In this document: positions 44,399 to 53,552 of the stretch, piece after piece
Position numbering within the stretch: position 1 is the stretch's first letter
Layout of the letters: every line of letters starts with the position of its first letter
Assembly (NCBI RefSeq): GCF_015751765.1
Contig: NZ_JADOTX010000001.1
Location: 5,518,001-5,582,000 of the forward strand
Direction of reading: 5' to 3'
DNA: 64,000 nucleotides
Source of the DNA: Micromonospora ureilytica
GTDB lineage: Bacteria > Actinomycetota > Actinomycetes > Mycobacteriales > Micromonosporaceae
The notes under the pieces: model-generated
The model's database searches: none
Seen by the model: the letters and a program-made list of their open reading frames with translations, nothing else
What the model was told of the DNA's origin: nothing
Made by a program: the position numbers and the translations under genes

Positions 44399-47300
44399 GT
44401 GTCGGTCACCGACGACATGCGGGCAGAGCCACGCTCCGGCGGAGGCCAACCACCTTCGCAGCGGGATGGCCAGTTCGACAAGACACCGCCCCAGGACGTC
44501 GCCGCCGAGCAGTGCGTCCTCGGCGGCATGCTGCTGTCCAAGGACGCCATCGCCGACGTCGTCGAGATCCTCAAGACCAACGACTTCTACCGGCCGGTGC
44601 ACGCCACCATCTTCGACATCATCCTCGACATCTACGGCCGCGGTGAGCCGGCCGACTCGATCACCGTCGCGGCGGCGCTCGCCGACTCCGGGGATCTGGT
44701 ACGCATCGGTGGCGCACCGTACCTGCACACTCTGATCGCCAGTGTGCCCACCGCCGCGAACGCGGCGTACTACGCCCGCATCGTCAGCGAGCGGGCGGTG
44801 CTACGCCGGCTGGTCGAGGCCGGCACCAAGATCGTGCAGCTGGGCTACGGCACCGCCAGCGGCGGCAGCCGCGACGTGGACGACGTCGTCGACCTCGCCC
44901 AGCAGGCCGTCTACGACGTCACCGAACGCCGGGTCAGCGAGGACTTCGCCGTCCTGGCCGACATGTTGCAGCCGACGCTTGACGAGATCGAAGCGGTGGG
45001 CGCGACCGGCGGCATGATGACCGGCGTGCCGACCGGCTTCAGCGACCTGGACCGACTGCTCAACGGCCTGCACGCCGGACAATTGATCATCGTGGCCGGA
45101 AGGCCGGGTCTGGGTAAGGCGCTCGCGCTCGACACCCCACTGCCGACCCCGAACGGCTGGACCACGATGGGCGAGGTCAAGGCGGGCGATCAGCTACTGG
45201 CTGCGGACGGCTCACCGACCACTGTCACACATGCCTTCGACGTGATGCGCGATCGTCCCTGTTACGAGGTCGAGTTCTCCGACGGCACCGTCATCGTGGC
45301 AGACGCGGAGCACCTGTGGAAGACGACCACGCGGGCGATCCGGCGGCAGGAACCGGCGCGGCAGAGGCGGCACTGGCCCGAATCTTCGCTGGCAAACGTA
45401 CGTGCGGCACATGAGCGGCTGAGCTCCGTGCGGAACCAGCCGATCACACTCTTCGACACAATCGAGCAGGTAGGGCCGGAGTTCCGGCATGTCCTGCACA
45501 CCGTCGCCCGTGAGGTCGGGTCGGTTGGCCGGATCAGCCGTCCCATCGTCCGCAACGGCAAGCCGCAGAACTGGACTGCGCCCGGCTATCCGGCTGGTCC
45601 GCTTCTGGGCGCGCTCCTTGAGCGAGCCGAGCGGGAGGTCAATGCCGGCAGCCGGGCCGACCATGACGGCGTCGTCACCACCGCCCAGATCGCAGCCACG
45701 CTGCGTACTGACACCGCCCAGCGGCGGCTCAACCATGCCGTACGAAACAGCGCTCCCCTTCAACTGCCGGACCGTGAGCTGCTGATTCCTCCCTACACCT
45801 TGGGGACGTGGCTCGGTGACGGGCACAGCGACGCCAGCCGCTTCACCACGGCAGATCCGGAGATGGTCACGCACGTCGAGGCGGACGGCTTCGTCGTGCG
45901 GCCCAGCGGGCCCATGGTCTACACCATTTTGCTGCCGCCCACGTCCGCTGCCCCGGGGAACGGTGTCTGCGTGGACTGTGGCGTTTCCACCAGGGCGCTG
46001 CGTGAGAATCCAGCCACCAGGAAGTGTGTCGACTGCCGTCACCGGAACGGTTCCTTCCTCGGGCTGTTGCGTCAGGTCGGAGTAGCGGGAAACAAGCACA
46101 TCCCGGGCGCCTACCTGCGCGCCTCGGAGGCTCAGCGCAGGGCGTTGCTCGCCGGGCTGATGGACACCGACGGCACCGTCGCCCCCGCCGGCAACCTGCA
46201 GTACACGTCGACCTCGAAGCGGCTGGCCGATGACGTCCGCGAACTCATCGTTAGCCTCGGCTACCGCTGCACCGTCAACGCGAAGCCGGTGCGCGGCCGC
46301 ACCCGTGACTCGTCGATCGCGTACACGCTGAACTTCTCCACCCCGGATGTCATCTTCCGGCTCGGGCGCAAGCAGGATGCCCACGCCGAACGCCGCCGCA
46401 CCACCTCCGACGTTCGGACGACCTCGCGGTTCATCGTCGACGTTCGGCCGGTCCCCAGCGTTCCGGTGCGGTGCGTGACCGTCGATAACGACGAACACCT
46501 GTACCTGGCCAGCCGGGCGATGATTCCTACCCACAACAGCACCGCTAGCATGGATTTTGCCCGAAATGCTGCCATTCGCGCCAATCAGGCTGCCGCGATC
46601 TTCTCGCTGGAAATGAGCAAGGTCGAGATCGTCATGCGGCTGCTCTCCGCCGAGGCGCGGGTGCCGTTGCACGTGCTGCGCAGCGGTCAGCTCTCCGACG
46701 ACGACTGGACCAAGCTGGCCCGGTGCATGGGTGAGATCAGCGAGGCGCCGCTCTTCGTCGACGACACGCCGAGCATGAACCTGATGGAGATCAGGGCCAA
46801 GGCCCGGCGGCTCAAGCAGCGGCACGACCTCAAGATGATCGTGGTCGACTATCTCCAGCTGATGACCTCACCGAAGCGCACCGAGAGTCGCCAGCAGGAG
46901 GTTGCCGACCTGTCCCGTGGCCTCAAGCTGTTGGCCAAGGAGGTCGAGTGCCCGGTGATCGCGGTCAGTCAGCTGAACCGTGGCCCCGAGCAGCGCACCG
47001 ACAAGCGACCCCAGCTGTCCGACCTGCGGGAATCGGGCTGCCTGACGGCGGAGACCCGAGTGGTCCGAGCAGATGACAACACTGAGATCACGCTCGGTGA
47101 GTTGTTGTCAAACGACGCCAAAGATATCCCGGTCTGGGCGTTGGACGAGAGCCTTCGGTACACGCCTCGCACCATGACCCACGTTTTCCCGAGCGGCAGC
47201 CGCGAGGTGTTCCGGCTAACCCTCGCATCGGGCAAGCAGATCGATGCCACAGCGAATCACCCCTTCCTCGCGTTCACCGGCTGGTTGCCACTCGGTGAGC

Positions 47301-48499
47301 TGTCGCCCGGAGACCGCATCGCTACGCCGCGACACCTACCGCCTCCAATGGTCACCCGCCCGTGGGTCGACGCCGAGGTGGTCATGTTGGCGCACCTGTT
47401 GGGCGACGGGTCCTTCGTGCGGCACCAACCCATCCGGTACGCGAGTTGTGATGAGCTGAACCTGCAGGCCGTGACGGAGGCAGCGAAGCACTTCGGGATT
47501 TCCGCCGTCCGCGACGACTACGCGGCTGCGAGGGTGACAACTCTCCGCCTGCCAGCGCCCTATCGTCTGGCTCGCGGTCGCCGTAACCCGATCGCGTCTT
47601 GGTTGGACGAGTTGGGCCTCTTCGGTCTGAGGTCACACGAGAAGTTCCTCCCTTCTGCCCTTTTCAGCCTGCCCAAGGAACAGATCACCAGCTTCTTGCG
47701 GCACCTATGGGCCACGGACGGTTCGGTGACCGTCAACGGCACAGGCCGCGGAGGGCGTGTCTATTTCGCGTCCACGAGCCGACGAATGCTCGAGGACATC
47801 TCTCGACTGCTTTTGAGGTACGGCATTACAGCCCGACTGCGGGCCGTACCAGTCGTGGGACATCGCCCTCAGTACACGCTCGACATCTCCGGTCGGGACG
47901 ACCAGTTGAGGTTCCTGCGCGAGATTGGCGTCTACGGGCAGCGCTCGGAGGGCTGCGCTGCTCTGCTTGCTGCTCTGGAGTCGACGGAGAGCAACACCAA
48001 CGTTGACACCGTGCCGCGCGAGGTGTGGACCAGGGTGAAGGAAATCTTGGTCGAGCAGGGGATGACCCACCGTGAGTTCTCGGCTGCCATCGGCACCCAG
48101 TTCTGTGGCAGCGCCCTCTGGAAGCGCGCGCCCAGCCGTTCCCGGCTGGCGGCGATCGCTACCGTCCTCGATGCGGCCGACCTCGACCTGCACGCGACCA
48201 ACGACATCTTCTGGGACTCGATAGTGTCCATCGAGTCGCTCGGTGAACAAGAAGTGTTCGACGCGACTGTGCTCGGGAAGCACAACTTCATCGCCAATGG
48301 CATCGCTACCCACAACTCGATCGAGCAGGATGCTGACGTTGTCATCCTCTTGCACCGTGACGACTACTACGACAAGGAGTCGCCGCGGGCCGGGGAGGCG
48401 GATTTCATTGTTGCCAAGCATCGAAATGGACCCACCGACACCGTGACCGTCGCGGCCCAGCTGCACCTGTCGAGATTTGTGGACATGGCCATCGGGTGA
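44399..48499 (+). CDS. dnaB: Replicative DNA helicase DnaB precursor with two inteins
   Basis: 1366 residues from GTG 44399, preceded by GGAGGGGGG. The joined exteins total 467 residues, a normal DnaB: N-domain (PPQDVAAEQCVLGGMLLSKDAIADVVEIL), P-loop GRPGLGK (234-240), then STASMDFARNAAIRANQAAAIFSLEMSK, VVDYLQLM, ISQLNR-like AVSQLNRGPEQR, and SIEQDADVVILLHRDDYY to the end. Intein 1 interrupts directly after the P-loop lysine. Intein 2 interrupts between LRESG and SIEQD, the well-known DnaB-a site. Both +1 residues are Ser. DnaB unwinds DNA at the replication fork, so the host depends on both inteins splicing. Confidence 0.96.
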   Translation: MSVTDDMRAEPRSGGGQPPSQRDGQFDKTPPQDVAAEQCVLGGMLLSKDAIADVVEILKTNDFYRPVHATIFDIILDIYGRGEPADSITVAAALADSGDLVRIGGAPYLHTLIASVPTAANAAYYARIVSERAVLRRLVEAGTKIVQLGYGTASGGSRDVDDVVDLAQQAVYDVTERRVSEDFAVLADMLQPTLDEIEAVGATGGMMTGVPTGFSDLDRLLNGLHAGQLIIVAGRPGLGKALALDTPLPTPNGWTTMGEVKAGDQLLAADGSPTTVTHAFDVMRDRPCYEVEFSDGTVIVADAEHLWKTTTRAIRRQEPARQRRHWPESSLANVRAAHERLSSVRNQPITLFDTIEQVGPEFRHVLHTVAREVGSVGRISRPIVRNGKPQNWTAPGYPAGPLLGALLERAEREVNAGSRADHDGVVTTAQIAATLRTDTAQRRLNHAVRNSAPLQLPDRELLIPPYTLGTWLGDGHSDASRFTTADPEMVTHVEADGFVVRPSGPMVYTILLPPTSAAPGNGVCVDCGVSTRALRENPATRKCVDCRHRNGSFLGLLRQVGVAGNKHIPGAYLRASEAQRRALLAGLMDTDGTVAPAGNLQYTSTSKRLADDVRELIVSLGYRCTVNAKPVRGRTRDSSIAYTLNFSTPDVIFRLGRKQDAHAERRRTTSDVRTTSRFIVDVRPVPSVPVRCVTVDNDEHLYLASRAMIPTHNSTASMDFARNAAIRANQAAAIFSLEMSKVEIVMRLLSAEARVPLHVLRSGQLSDDDWTKLARCMGEISEAPLFVDDTPSMNLMEIRAKARRLKQRHDLKMIVVDYLQLMTSPKRTESRQQEVADLSRGLKLLAKEVECPVIAVSQLNRGPEQRTDKRPQLSDLRESGCLTAETRVVRADDNTEITLGELLSNDAKDIPVWALDESLRYTPRTMTHVFPSGSREVFRLTLASGKQIDATANHPFLAFTGWLPLGELSPGDRIATPRHLPPPMVTRPWVDAEVVMLAHLLGDGSFVRHQPIRYASCDELNLQAVTEAAKHFGISAVRDDYAAARVTTLRLPAPYRLARGRRNPIASWLDELGLFGLRSHEKFLPSALFSLPKEQITSFLRHLWATDGSVTVNGTGRGGRVYFASTSRRMLEDISRLLLRYGITARLRAVPVVGHRPQYTLDISGRDDQLRFLREIGVYGQRSEGCAALLAALESTESNTNVDTVPREVWTRVKEILVEQGMTHREFSAAIGTQFCGSALWKRAPSRSRLAAIATVLDAADLDLHATNDIFWDSIVSIESLGEQEVFDATVLGKHNFIANGIATHNSIEQDADVVILLHRDDYYDKESPRAGEADFIVAKHRNGPTDTVTVAAQLHLSRFVDMAIG
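45119..46537 (+). mobile_element. DnaB intein 1 (P-loop site), class 3-type, with LAGLIDADG endonuclease
   Basis: 473 residues (precursor 241-713). It begins with Ala instead of Cys/Ser and ends MIPTHN before Ser. It shows the class 3 triplet: Trp67 in AEHLW (block B, with His65), Cys452 in VRCVTVD (block F), and Thr471 in PTHN (block G). Homing-endonuclease motifs are LGTWLGDG (~227) and LLAGLMDTDG (~343). Between them is a CVDC...CVDC pair (Cys 284, 287, 303, 306), a likely zinc ribbon. Confidence 0.92.
47039..48316 (+). mobile_element. DnaB intein 2 (DnaB-a site), class 1, with LAGLIDADG endonuclease
   Basis: 426 residues (precursor 881-1306). It has a classic Cys1 start (CLTAETRV), block B ATANHPFL with His74, and the C-terminal IANGIATHN before Ser. 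Endonuclease motifs are LAHLLGDG (~117-124) and LWATDGSV (~222-229). A ~45-residue helical segment near 341-385 (VEQGMTHREFSAAIGTQ...RLAAIATVL) resembles a helix-turn-helix and could contact DNA. Both catalytic Asp residues are retained. Confidence 0.92.
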
Positions 48500-48708
48500 G
48501 GTTTCGTCTGCCAGGGGCGCCTGTAGCGGACAGAGTCGCACGTCAGCGCCCGTGGCCGAGATCCGAACCGTCCATCTTGGCCGGTTGGCCATCGACTTCT
48601 TACACCTCGACACGTCAGCTGGTCGGCTGAGCCTCCTACTTAAGTCGTAAGTCGAATGTGGTCCTGCGCCAGATGGCGTGGCTGCGCCGCTGCAGCAGGC
48701 TCTCGGGC

Positions 48709-50781
48709 ATGAACCAGAACGATGCACCAGAGCAGACTCCTTCCCGGTCATACCCGTCCCGGCCGGCATTCCGCCTGCGGCGTCTCGGTGCCGCTCTGGC
48801 AACCGCGGTCGTCGTCGGGGCGGGCGTCGTCGGCTGCGGTGCCGGTGCCGCGCAGGAGCCGGCCCCGACGAGCGACGCCCCGGCAGCAGCCGTCGAACCG
48901 CATGTGCTGAACGCCGGCGACGTGAACGCCTGGCTCGACGAGATGCTCCCAGCCGCGTTGGAAGCCAATGACATCGCCGGGGCAACGGTCGCCGTCGTCA
49001 ACGACGGTGGGACCGTCACCACCCGGGGGTACGGCCACGTCGACACCGGCAGCGAGGGCACCGAGCCGGTGCCGGTCGACCCCGAGCGGCACCTGTTCCG
49101 GATCGGATCGGTGTCGAAGCTCGCCACCGCCACCGGCGCGATGCAACTCGTCCAGGACGGCAGGGTCGACCTCGACGCCGACATCGCCGCCTACCTCGAC
49201 TTCACCATCCCCCGCAACTTCGACGAGCCGATCACCCTGCGCCACCTGCTGACCCACACCGCCGGGTTCGAGGAGCGGATCGCCGGCCTCATCGGCAAGG
49301 AAGGCACCCGGGCCGACCTACGCGACGCTCTGGTCACCGACCCGCCGGAGCAGATCTACCGGCCGGGCACAGTGCCGGCCTACTCCAACTACGGCAACTC
49401 ACTCGCCGGGTACATCGTCGAACGGGTCAGCGGCATCCCCTTCGAGGAGTACGTCGACCGTAACGTCTTCGACCGCCTCGGCATGACGTCGTCCTCCTTC
49501 GAGCAGCCGCTGCCCGCGGACCTGGCGGGCCGCGTGTCGAACGGGTACGACAACGCGTCGTCCCCACCCGGGTACTTCGAGATCATCGGCACCCCGCCCG
49601 CCGGCTCGATGAGCGCCTCGGCCCCGGACATGGCCCGGTTCATGCTCGCCCACCTGGGCGAACCGGTCGGCGGCACCCCGATTCTGGACGAGCCGACGCT
49701 TGACCTGATGCACCAGCCGGCGCTTGACGCCACCACGCTCGGCACCCTCGCGGGTGCACCCCGGATGACCCTCGGATTCTTCGACGAGAGCCGCAACGGC
49801 CGTCAGATCCTCGGCCACGGCGGCGACACCCCCTTTTTCCACAGCCACCTGCAGATCTACCCGGACGAGGGCGCCGGCCTGTTCATCTCGCTCAACAGCA
49901 CCGGCACGTCGGGCCTGGCCAACCACCAGCTTCGACAGAAGCTGACGAAAGCCTTCGCCGACCGTTACTTCCCGGCGGTGCCCGGCGCGGCGGCGAACAA
50001 CGTGCCGGCGACCGAGCTGGCCGCCCCGACCACCGACGCCTCGGGCACGGCCGAGCGGGCCGCGATGGCCGCCGGCACCTACGAAAGCTCCCGCATGATC
50101 AAGAGCAATTTCCTGACCCTGATCGGCCTGTCCGGGCGTACCACGGTGAGCGTCCGCGATGACGGCCGGCTGCTGCTCGAACCGCGTCCGATGGCCGATT
50201 CCGCCGCCGTCTACGAGGAGATCGAGCCCTGGGTCTGGCGTGAGGTGGGCGGGCAGGAAACGATCGCGATGCGAGCGGTAGACGGCCGGGTCGAAGTGAT
50301 TAATTTCGACTCCGCGTTCGCCCTGGTGCCGGTAGCGGCCGCACGCAGCACCTACCTGGCCATCCCGGTGATCGTCGGCTCTGTGGTCATCCTCCTGCTC
50401 ACCGTCCTGGCCTGGCCGATCGGTGCGATCGGTCGCCGGCTGCGGCGGCGGGCACCGCGTGATCGGGCTGGACGCACCGCGCGCATCCTCAGCCGCGTCG
50501 GCGTCGGCTGCGCCCTGCTCGCGGTCGGCGGCTGGGTGGGCAGCTTCGTGCTCATCATCGGCCTGGAGGATCTCTCCACCGCCTCGTTGCGCACCGTGCA
50601 GATGGCCCAGCTGATCGGCCTGCTCGGGGTGGTCCCCGCAGCGGTCCGGCTGGTGGACGACGTCCGCCGGCGGGTCGGCTGGTCGCGGACCGCCGGCAGC
50701 GCCCTGGTCCTGCTGGCCCTCGTCGGTACGGGATGGTTCGCCGTCGAGTTCATGCTGCTCTCGCCGAATATCTCCTACTGA
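48709..50781 (+). CDS. Membrane-anchored serine hydrolase (beta-lactamase/class C PBP-like)
   Basis: 690 residues from ATG 48709; no strong ribosome-binding site. The N-terminus has a basic/hydrophobic segment ending AGVVGCGAGAAQ, a possible lipoprotein signal. Residues ~60-430 have the beta-lactamase fold: SVSK (Ser134, Lys137), YSN (Tyr225) and HGG (His370). An extra beta domain (AGTYESSRMIKSNFLTLIGLSG) follows. The C-terminus has about four membrane helices (TYLAIPVIVGSVVILLLTVLAWPIGAIG onward). Hydrolysis of a D-amino peptide or ester is possible. A histidine kinase and response regulator follow, 57 bp downstream. Confidence 0.85.
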   Translation: MNQNDAPEQTPSRSYPSRPAFRLRRLGAALATAVVVGAGVVGCGAGAAQEPAPTSDAPAAAVEPHVLNAGDVNAWLDEMLPAALEANDIAGATVAVVNDGGTVTTRGYGHVDTGSEGTEPVPVDPERHLFRIGSVSKLATATGAMQLVQDGRVDLDADIAAYLDFTIPRNFDEPITLRHLLTHTAGFEERIAGLIGKEGTRADLRDALVTDPPEQIYRPGTVPAYSNYGNSLAGYIVERVSGIPFEEYVDRNVFDRLGMTSSSFEQPLPADLAGRVSNGYDNASSPPGYFEIIGTPPAGSMSASAPDMARFMLAHLGEPVGGTPILDEPTLDLMHQPALDATTLGTLAGAPRMTLGFFDESRNGRQILGHGGDTPFFHSHLQIYPDEGAGLFISLNSTGTSGLANHQLRQKLTKAFADRYFPAVPGAAANNVPATELAAPTTDASGTAERAAMAAGTYESSRMIKSNFLTLIGLSGRTTVSVRDDGRLLLEPRPMADSAAVYEEIEPWVWREVGGQETIAMRAVDGRVEVINFDSAFALVPVAAARSTYLAIPVIVGSVVILLLTVLAWPIGAIGRRLRRRAPRDRAGRTARILSRVGVGCALLAVGGWVGSFVLIIGLEDLSTASLRTVQMAQLIGLLGVVPAAVRLVDDVRRRVGWSRTAGSALVLLALVGTGWFAVEFMLLSPNISY

Positions 50782-50838
50782 CCGTCCCGTCCTCCCCTCC
50801 CGATCCGTCTCGATCTATGAGCAGAGGATGCTGACACG

Positions 50839-52179
50839 GTGAACGATCACATCGGGGGCGGCCCGCTCACCGCCGAGCCGACCGATCCGGCGGGCCCGCC
50901 CCGGCTCACGAAGCGGTTGGACGTACTGCTCGCCAACCTCGGGGCGACCGGGCCGTTCGCCCGGGACTGTCTGCTCGCGGCCTGCGTCGCCGGGGTGACG
51001 TTCACGTTGATGGCGGCTCTGTTCTTTGTCGTGACGCCACCGGGCGAAGTCGTGGTCGACCCGGTGCGGGCCTGGCTGCTCGTCGCACTCGGGGTCGGGC
51101 AGGCACTGCTGCTCTGCCTGCGCCGGGTCCGCCCGCTGCTCTGCCTCGCCGGCGTCGTCGGCCTTCAGGTCGCCATGATTGCCTTGTCCCCACCAGACGC
51201 GACGATCCGGGTACTCGCGCCCTTCGTCGTCGCGTACACCATCGGGGTTCTGCTGCCGGCCCGGACGGCGTTCGTGCTGGTCGGCGCGGCGGTGGTGGTC
51301 GAGGCGGCAGCGGCGTTCGGCACCGCCGCCGTGATGAATCCGGACCTTCTGCTGTCGGCTGTCGGCCCTGCCGGGTCGAGCGCACTGTCCAATCTCGGCG
51401 CGGTCGTCGTCGGTAACTACGTGGCGACCCGTCGACGCTACACGCAGCTGTTACGCCTGCAGGCCGCCGATGCGGTCCGGGCCCAGCAGACGAAGGTGCG
51501 GGCCGCGATCGACGCGGAACGCAGCCAGATGGCTCGGGAACTGCACGACGTCGCCGCCCACCACCTGTCCGGAATGGTGGTGCAGGCGGCGGCGGTCCAC
51601 CGGCTGGTTGACCGGGACCCGGAGGCGGCGAAGGCCGGCGTGGCCTGGATCCGGTCCCAGGGCAAGGAGACCCTGAACAACCTGCGGCTGGTGGTCGGGG
51701 TGCTGCGCGGCACCCCGGCCGACGGCAGCGGAAGCGGCGACACACCCGGCCACGATGGTGAGGGGAGCGTTCCGGTGCCGGGGCTGGCCGTGCTCGATGA
51801 CCTGGTCCGGACCGCTCGGGACCTGGGCACGCCGGTCGAGTTCGTGGGCGTTGGGTCGCCACGTCCGGTCCCGCCGATCGCCGACGTCGCTCTCTACCGG
51901 ATGGTGCAGGAGTCGCTGTCCAACGCGCGGCAGCACGCGCCGGGCGCGCGGGTGCTGATCACGCTGAGCTACCTACCGCGCGAGGTGTCGCTGGCGGTGG
52001 TGAATGATCCGCCAGCGCGGCGTCCCGAGCCGGCGGTGCGCACCAGCAGCGGGGTCGGGCTGATCGGCATGCGGGAACGAGCGCAGTTGATCGGCGCACG
52101 ATTCGCGGCTGGGCCGACGACCGAAGCCGGCTGGTCTGTCACAGTGACGCTGACATCAAAGGGAAGTGATTCGTCGTGA
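50839..52179 (+). CDS. Two-component sensor histidine kinase (NarL-type, HisKA_3)
   Basis: 446 residues from GTG 50839. About five to six N-terminal membrane helices (residues 40-190) have little external sequence. HisKA_3 follows: AERSQMARELHDVAAHHLSGMVVQAAAV, phosphoacceptor His236. The ATPase end includes MVQESLSNARQHAPGARVLITL (N box) and SSGVGLIGMRERAQLIGARFAAG (G boxes). It probably senses membrane or wall state and phosphorylates the overlapping response regulator. The 4-bp overlap and the upstream serine hydrolase suggest one operon. Confidence 0.92.
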   Translation: MNDHIGGGPLTAEPTDPAGPPRLTKRLDVLLANLGATGPFARDCLLAACVAGVTFTLMAALFFVVTPPGEVVVDPVRAWLLVALGVGQALLLCLRRVRPLLCLAGVVGLQVAMIALSPPDATIRVLAPFVVAYTIGVLLPARTAFVLVGAAVVVEAAAAFGTAAVMNPDLLLSAVGPAGSSALSNLGAVVVGNYVATRRRYTQLLRLQAADAVRAQQTKVRAAIDAERSQMARELHDVAAHHLSGMVVQAAAVHRLVDRDPEAAKAGVAWIRSQGKETLNNLRLVVGVLRGTPADGSGSGDTPGHDGEGSVPVPGLAVLDDLVRTARDLGTPVEFVGVGSPRPVPPIADVALYRMVQESLSNARQHAPGARVLITLSYLPREVSLAVVNDPPARRPEPAVRTSSGVGLIGMRERAQLIGARFAAGPTTEAGWSVTVTLTSKGSDSS

Positions 52180-52871
52180 CCGGTTCTGGGACTGCGGCTG
52201 AGGCTGATGCTGGGACGATTCGAGTGATGCTGGTCGACGACCAGGCGGTGGTGCGGGCCGGCTTCCGGGTGCTCCTGGAGCAGGCGGACGACATCGAGGT
52301 GGTGGCGGAGGCGTCCAGCGGATCGTCTGCGGTGGCGGTGGCCGCCCGGCTGCGTCCCGACGTCATCTGCATGGATGTCCGGATGCCCGGCGGTGACGGA
52401 CTCACCGCGACCCGCGAGATCCTCGCCGACGCGCCTGAGTCGCCGCCGGCCATCCTGGTGGTGACCACGTTCGACCTCGACGAGTACGTCTTCGGCGCAC
52501 TCGAATCCGGAGCCAGTGGCTTCATCTTGAAAGACTGCGAGCCCGAGGACCTGATCGATGCGATCCGTCGGTTGGCCAACGGCTACGGTCTCGTCGACCA
52601 GGTCGTGACCCGCCGGGTGATCTCGGAGTTCGCCAGGCGGCGACCGGCGGCACCGACTGAGTCCGCAGCGGCGCGCCAGCTCACCCCGCGCGAAGCCGAG
52701 ATCGTACGGTTGCTCGCCAAGGGTTTGTCCAACAACGAGATCGCCGACGAACTCTTCATCGAGACCAGCACGGTCAAGTCACACCTCGGGCGGGCTATGA
52801 CCAAGATCGGCGTACGGGACCGGGTGCAGACCGTGGTGTGGGCGTACCAGAACGGGTTGGCCCCGAGCTGA
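52176..52871 (+). CDS. LuxR/NarL-family response regulator
   Basis: 231 residues from GTG 52176. Receiver domain: IRVMLVDDQAVVRAGFRVLLEQ with the acidic pair, phosphoacceptor Asp67 in VICMDVRMPGGDG, Thr in VVTTFD and Lys in FILKDCEPEDL. The C-terminal LuxR helix-turn-helix is LTPREAEIVRLLAKGLSNNEIADELFIETSTVKSHLGRAMTKIGVRDRVQ. Cognate partner of the kinase it overlaps. Targets unknown; self-regulation with the serine hydrolase is plausible. Confidence 0.95.
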   Translation: MTGSGTAAEADAGTIRVMLVDDQAVVRAGFRVLLEQADDIEVVAEASSGSSAVAVAARLRPDVICMDVRMPGGDGLTATREILADAPESPPAILVVTTFDLDEYVFGALESGASGFILKDCEPEDLIDAIRRLANGYGLVDQVVTRRVISEFARRRPAAPTESAAARQLTPREAEIVRLLAKGLSNNEIADELFIETSTVKSHLGRAMTKIGVRDRVQTVVWAYQNGLAPS

Positions 52872-52874
52872 CTG

Positions 52875-53552
52875 TCAGCCGAGCAGTGGGAACCAGCCCG
52901 CCGACTCACCAAGTTCCAGTCGGTCCCGGTCGGTCAGCGGGACGCGCCCGGTGGCCTTCAGCAGGAAGTCGTGGTCGTCCCACGCGGTGGGCCGAACGGT
53001 GTCGTCGCTGAGCAGGCCGTCCACGGTCGCTACCGCGACGCGTACCGCAAGTGGGCCGGGCGGCGGCGCGTCGGGCAGTTCCAGCGTCAGGTCCAGGTGG
53101 TGGACGGCGGCCTCGGTGGTCAGGGTGGCGAGGAAATCCGGTACGCGCAGCACGTGTCCCTGCGTGGTCACGTACCCCTCGGGGTCGGCTGACGCGGCGG
53201 CGCGGACCGCTGCCGGGGCGGTGTCCCGCCAGAGCTCGACGATCCCGGTCGGGCGGTCGAAGGCGGCAGCTGATCGGCGGACCCACCAGGCGTGCCGGGC
53301 GGCCGCGTCGTCGTTGCCGGGAAAGTCACGCCAGTAGCTCACGTCGTCGACGTCGGCGGGGCCGTCGACGGGGCTGGCCAGGGTGACGAGTGCCCGCTGG
53401 GCGTCGCCGAGCACGTGCAGGAGCAGGTCGGCGATGAGCCAGCCCTGGCACCGGGTGGCTCGTTGTAGGCCGGCGTCGTCCAGACGGGCGACCACCGCAG
53501 TGATCCCGTCGTACGCCTGGGCCAGCGCCTCGTCCGATCGGATCGCTGTCAT
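52875..53552 (-). CDS. Maleylpyruvate isomerase N-terminal/DinB-like domain protein
   Basis: 225 residues from ATG 53552. The mycothiol-dependent maleylpyruvate isomerase/TIGR03083 pattern is visible: LAQAYDGITAVVARLDDAGLQRATRCQGWLIADLLLHVLGDAQRAL (the GWxxxDLLxHV motif with a metal His), then EAAVHHLDLTLELPDAPPPGPLAVRVAVATVDGLL (second His cluster) and WDDHDFLLKATGRVPLTDRDR. Such proteins bind metal and may use mycothiol; the substrate is unknown. It converges with the response regulator with only 3 bp between them and no hairpin. Confidence 0.8.
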   Translation of the reverse strand: MTAIRSDEALAQAYDGITAVVARLDDAGLQRATRCQGWLIADLLLHVLGDAQRALVTLASPVDGPADVDDVSYWRDFPGNDDAAARHAWWVRRSAAAFDRPTGIVELWRDTAPAAVRAAASADPEGYVTTQGHVLRVPDFLATLTTEAAVHHLDLTLELPDAPPPGPLAVRVAVATVDGLLSDDTVRPTAWDDHDFLLKATGRVPLTDRDRLELGESAGWFPLLG

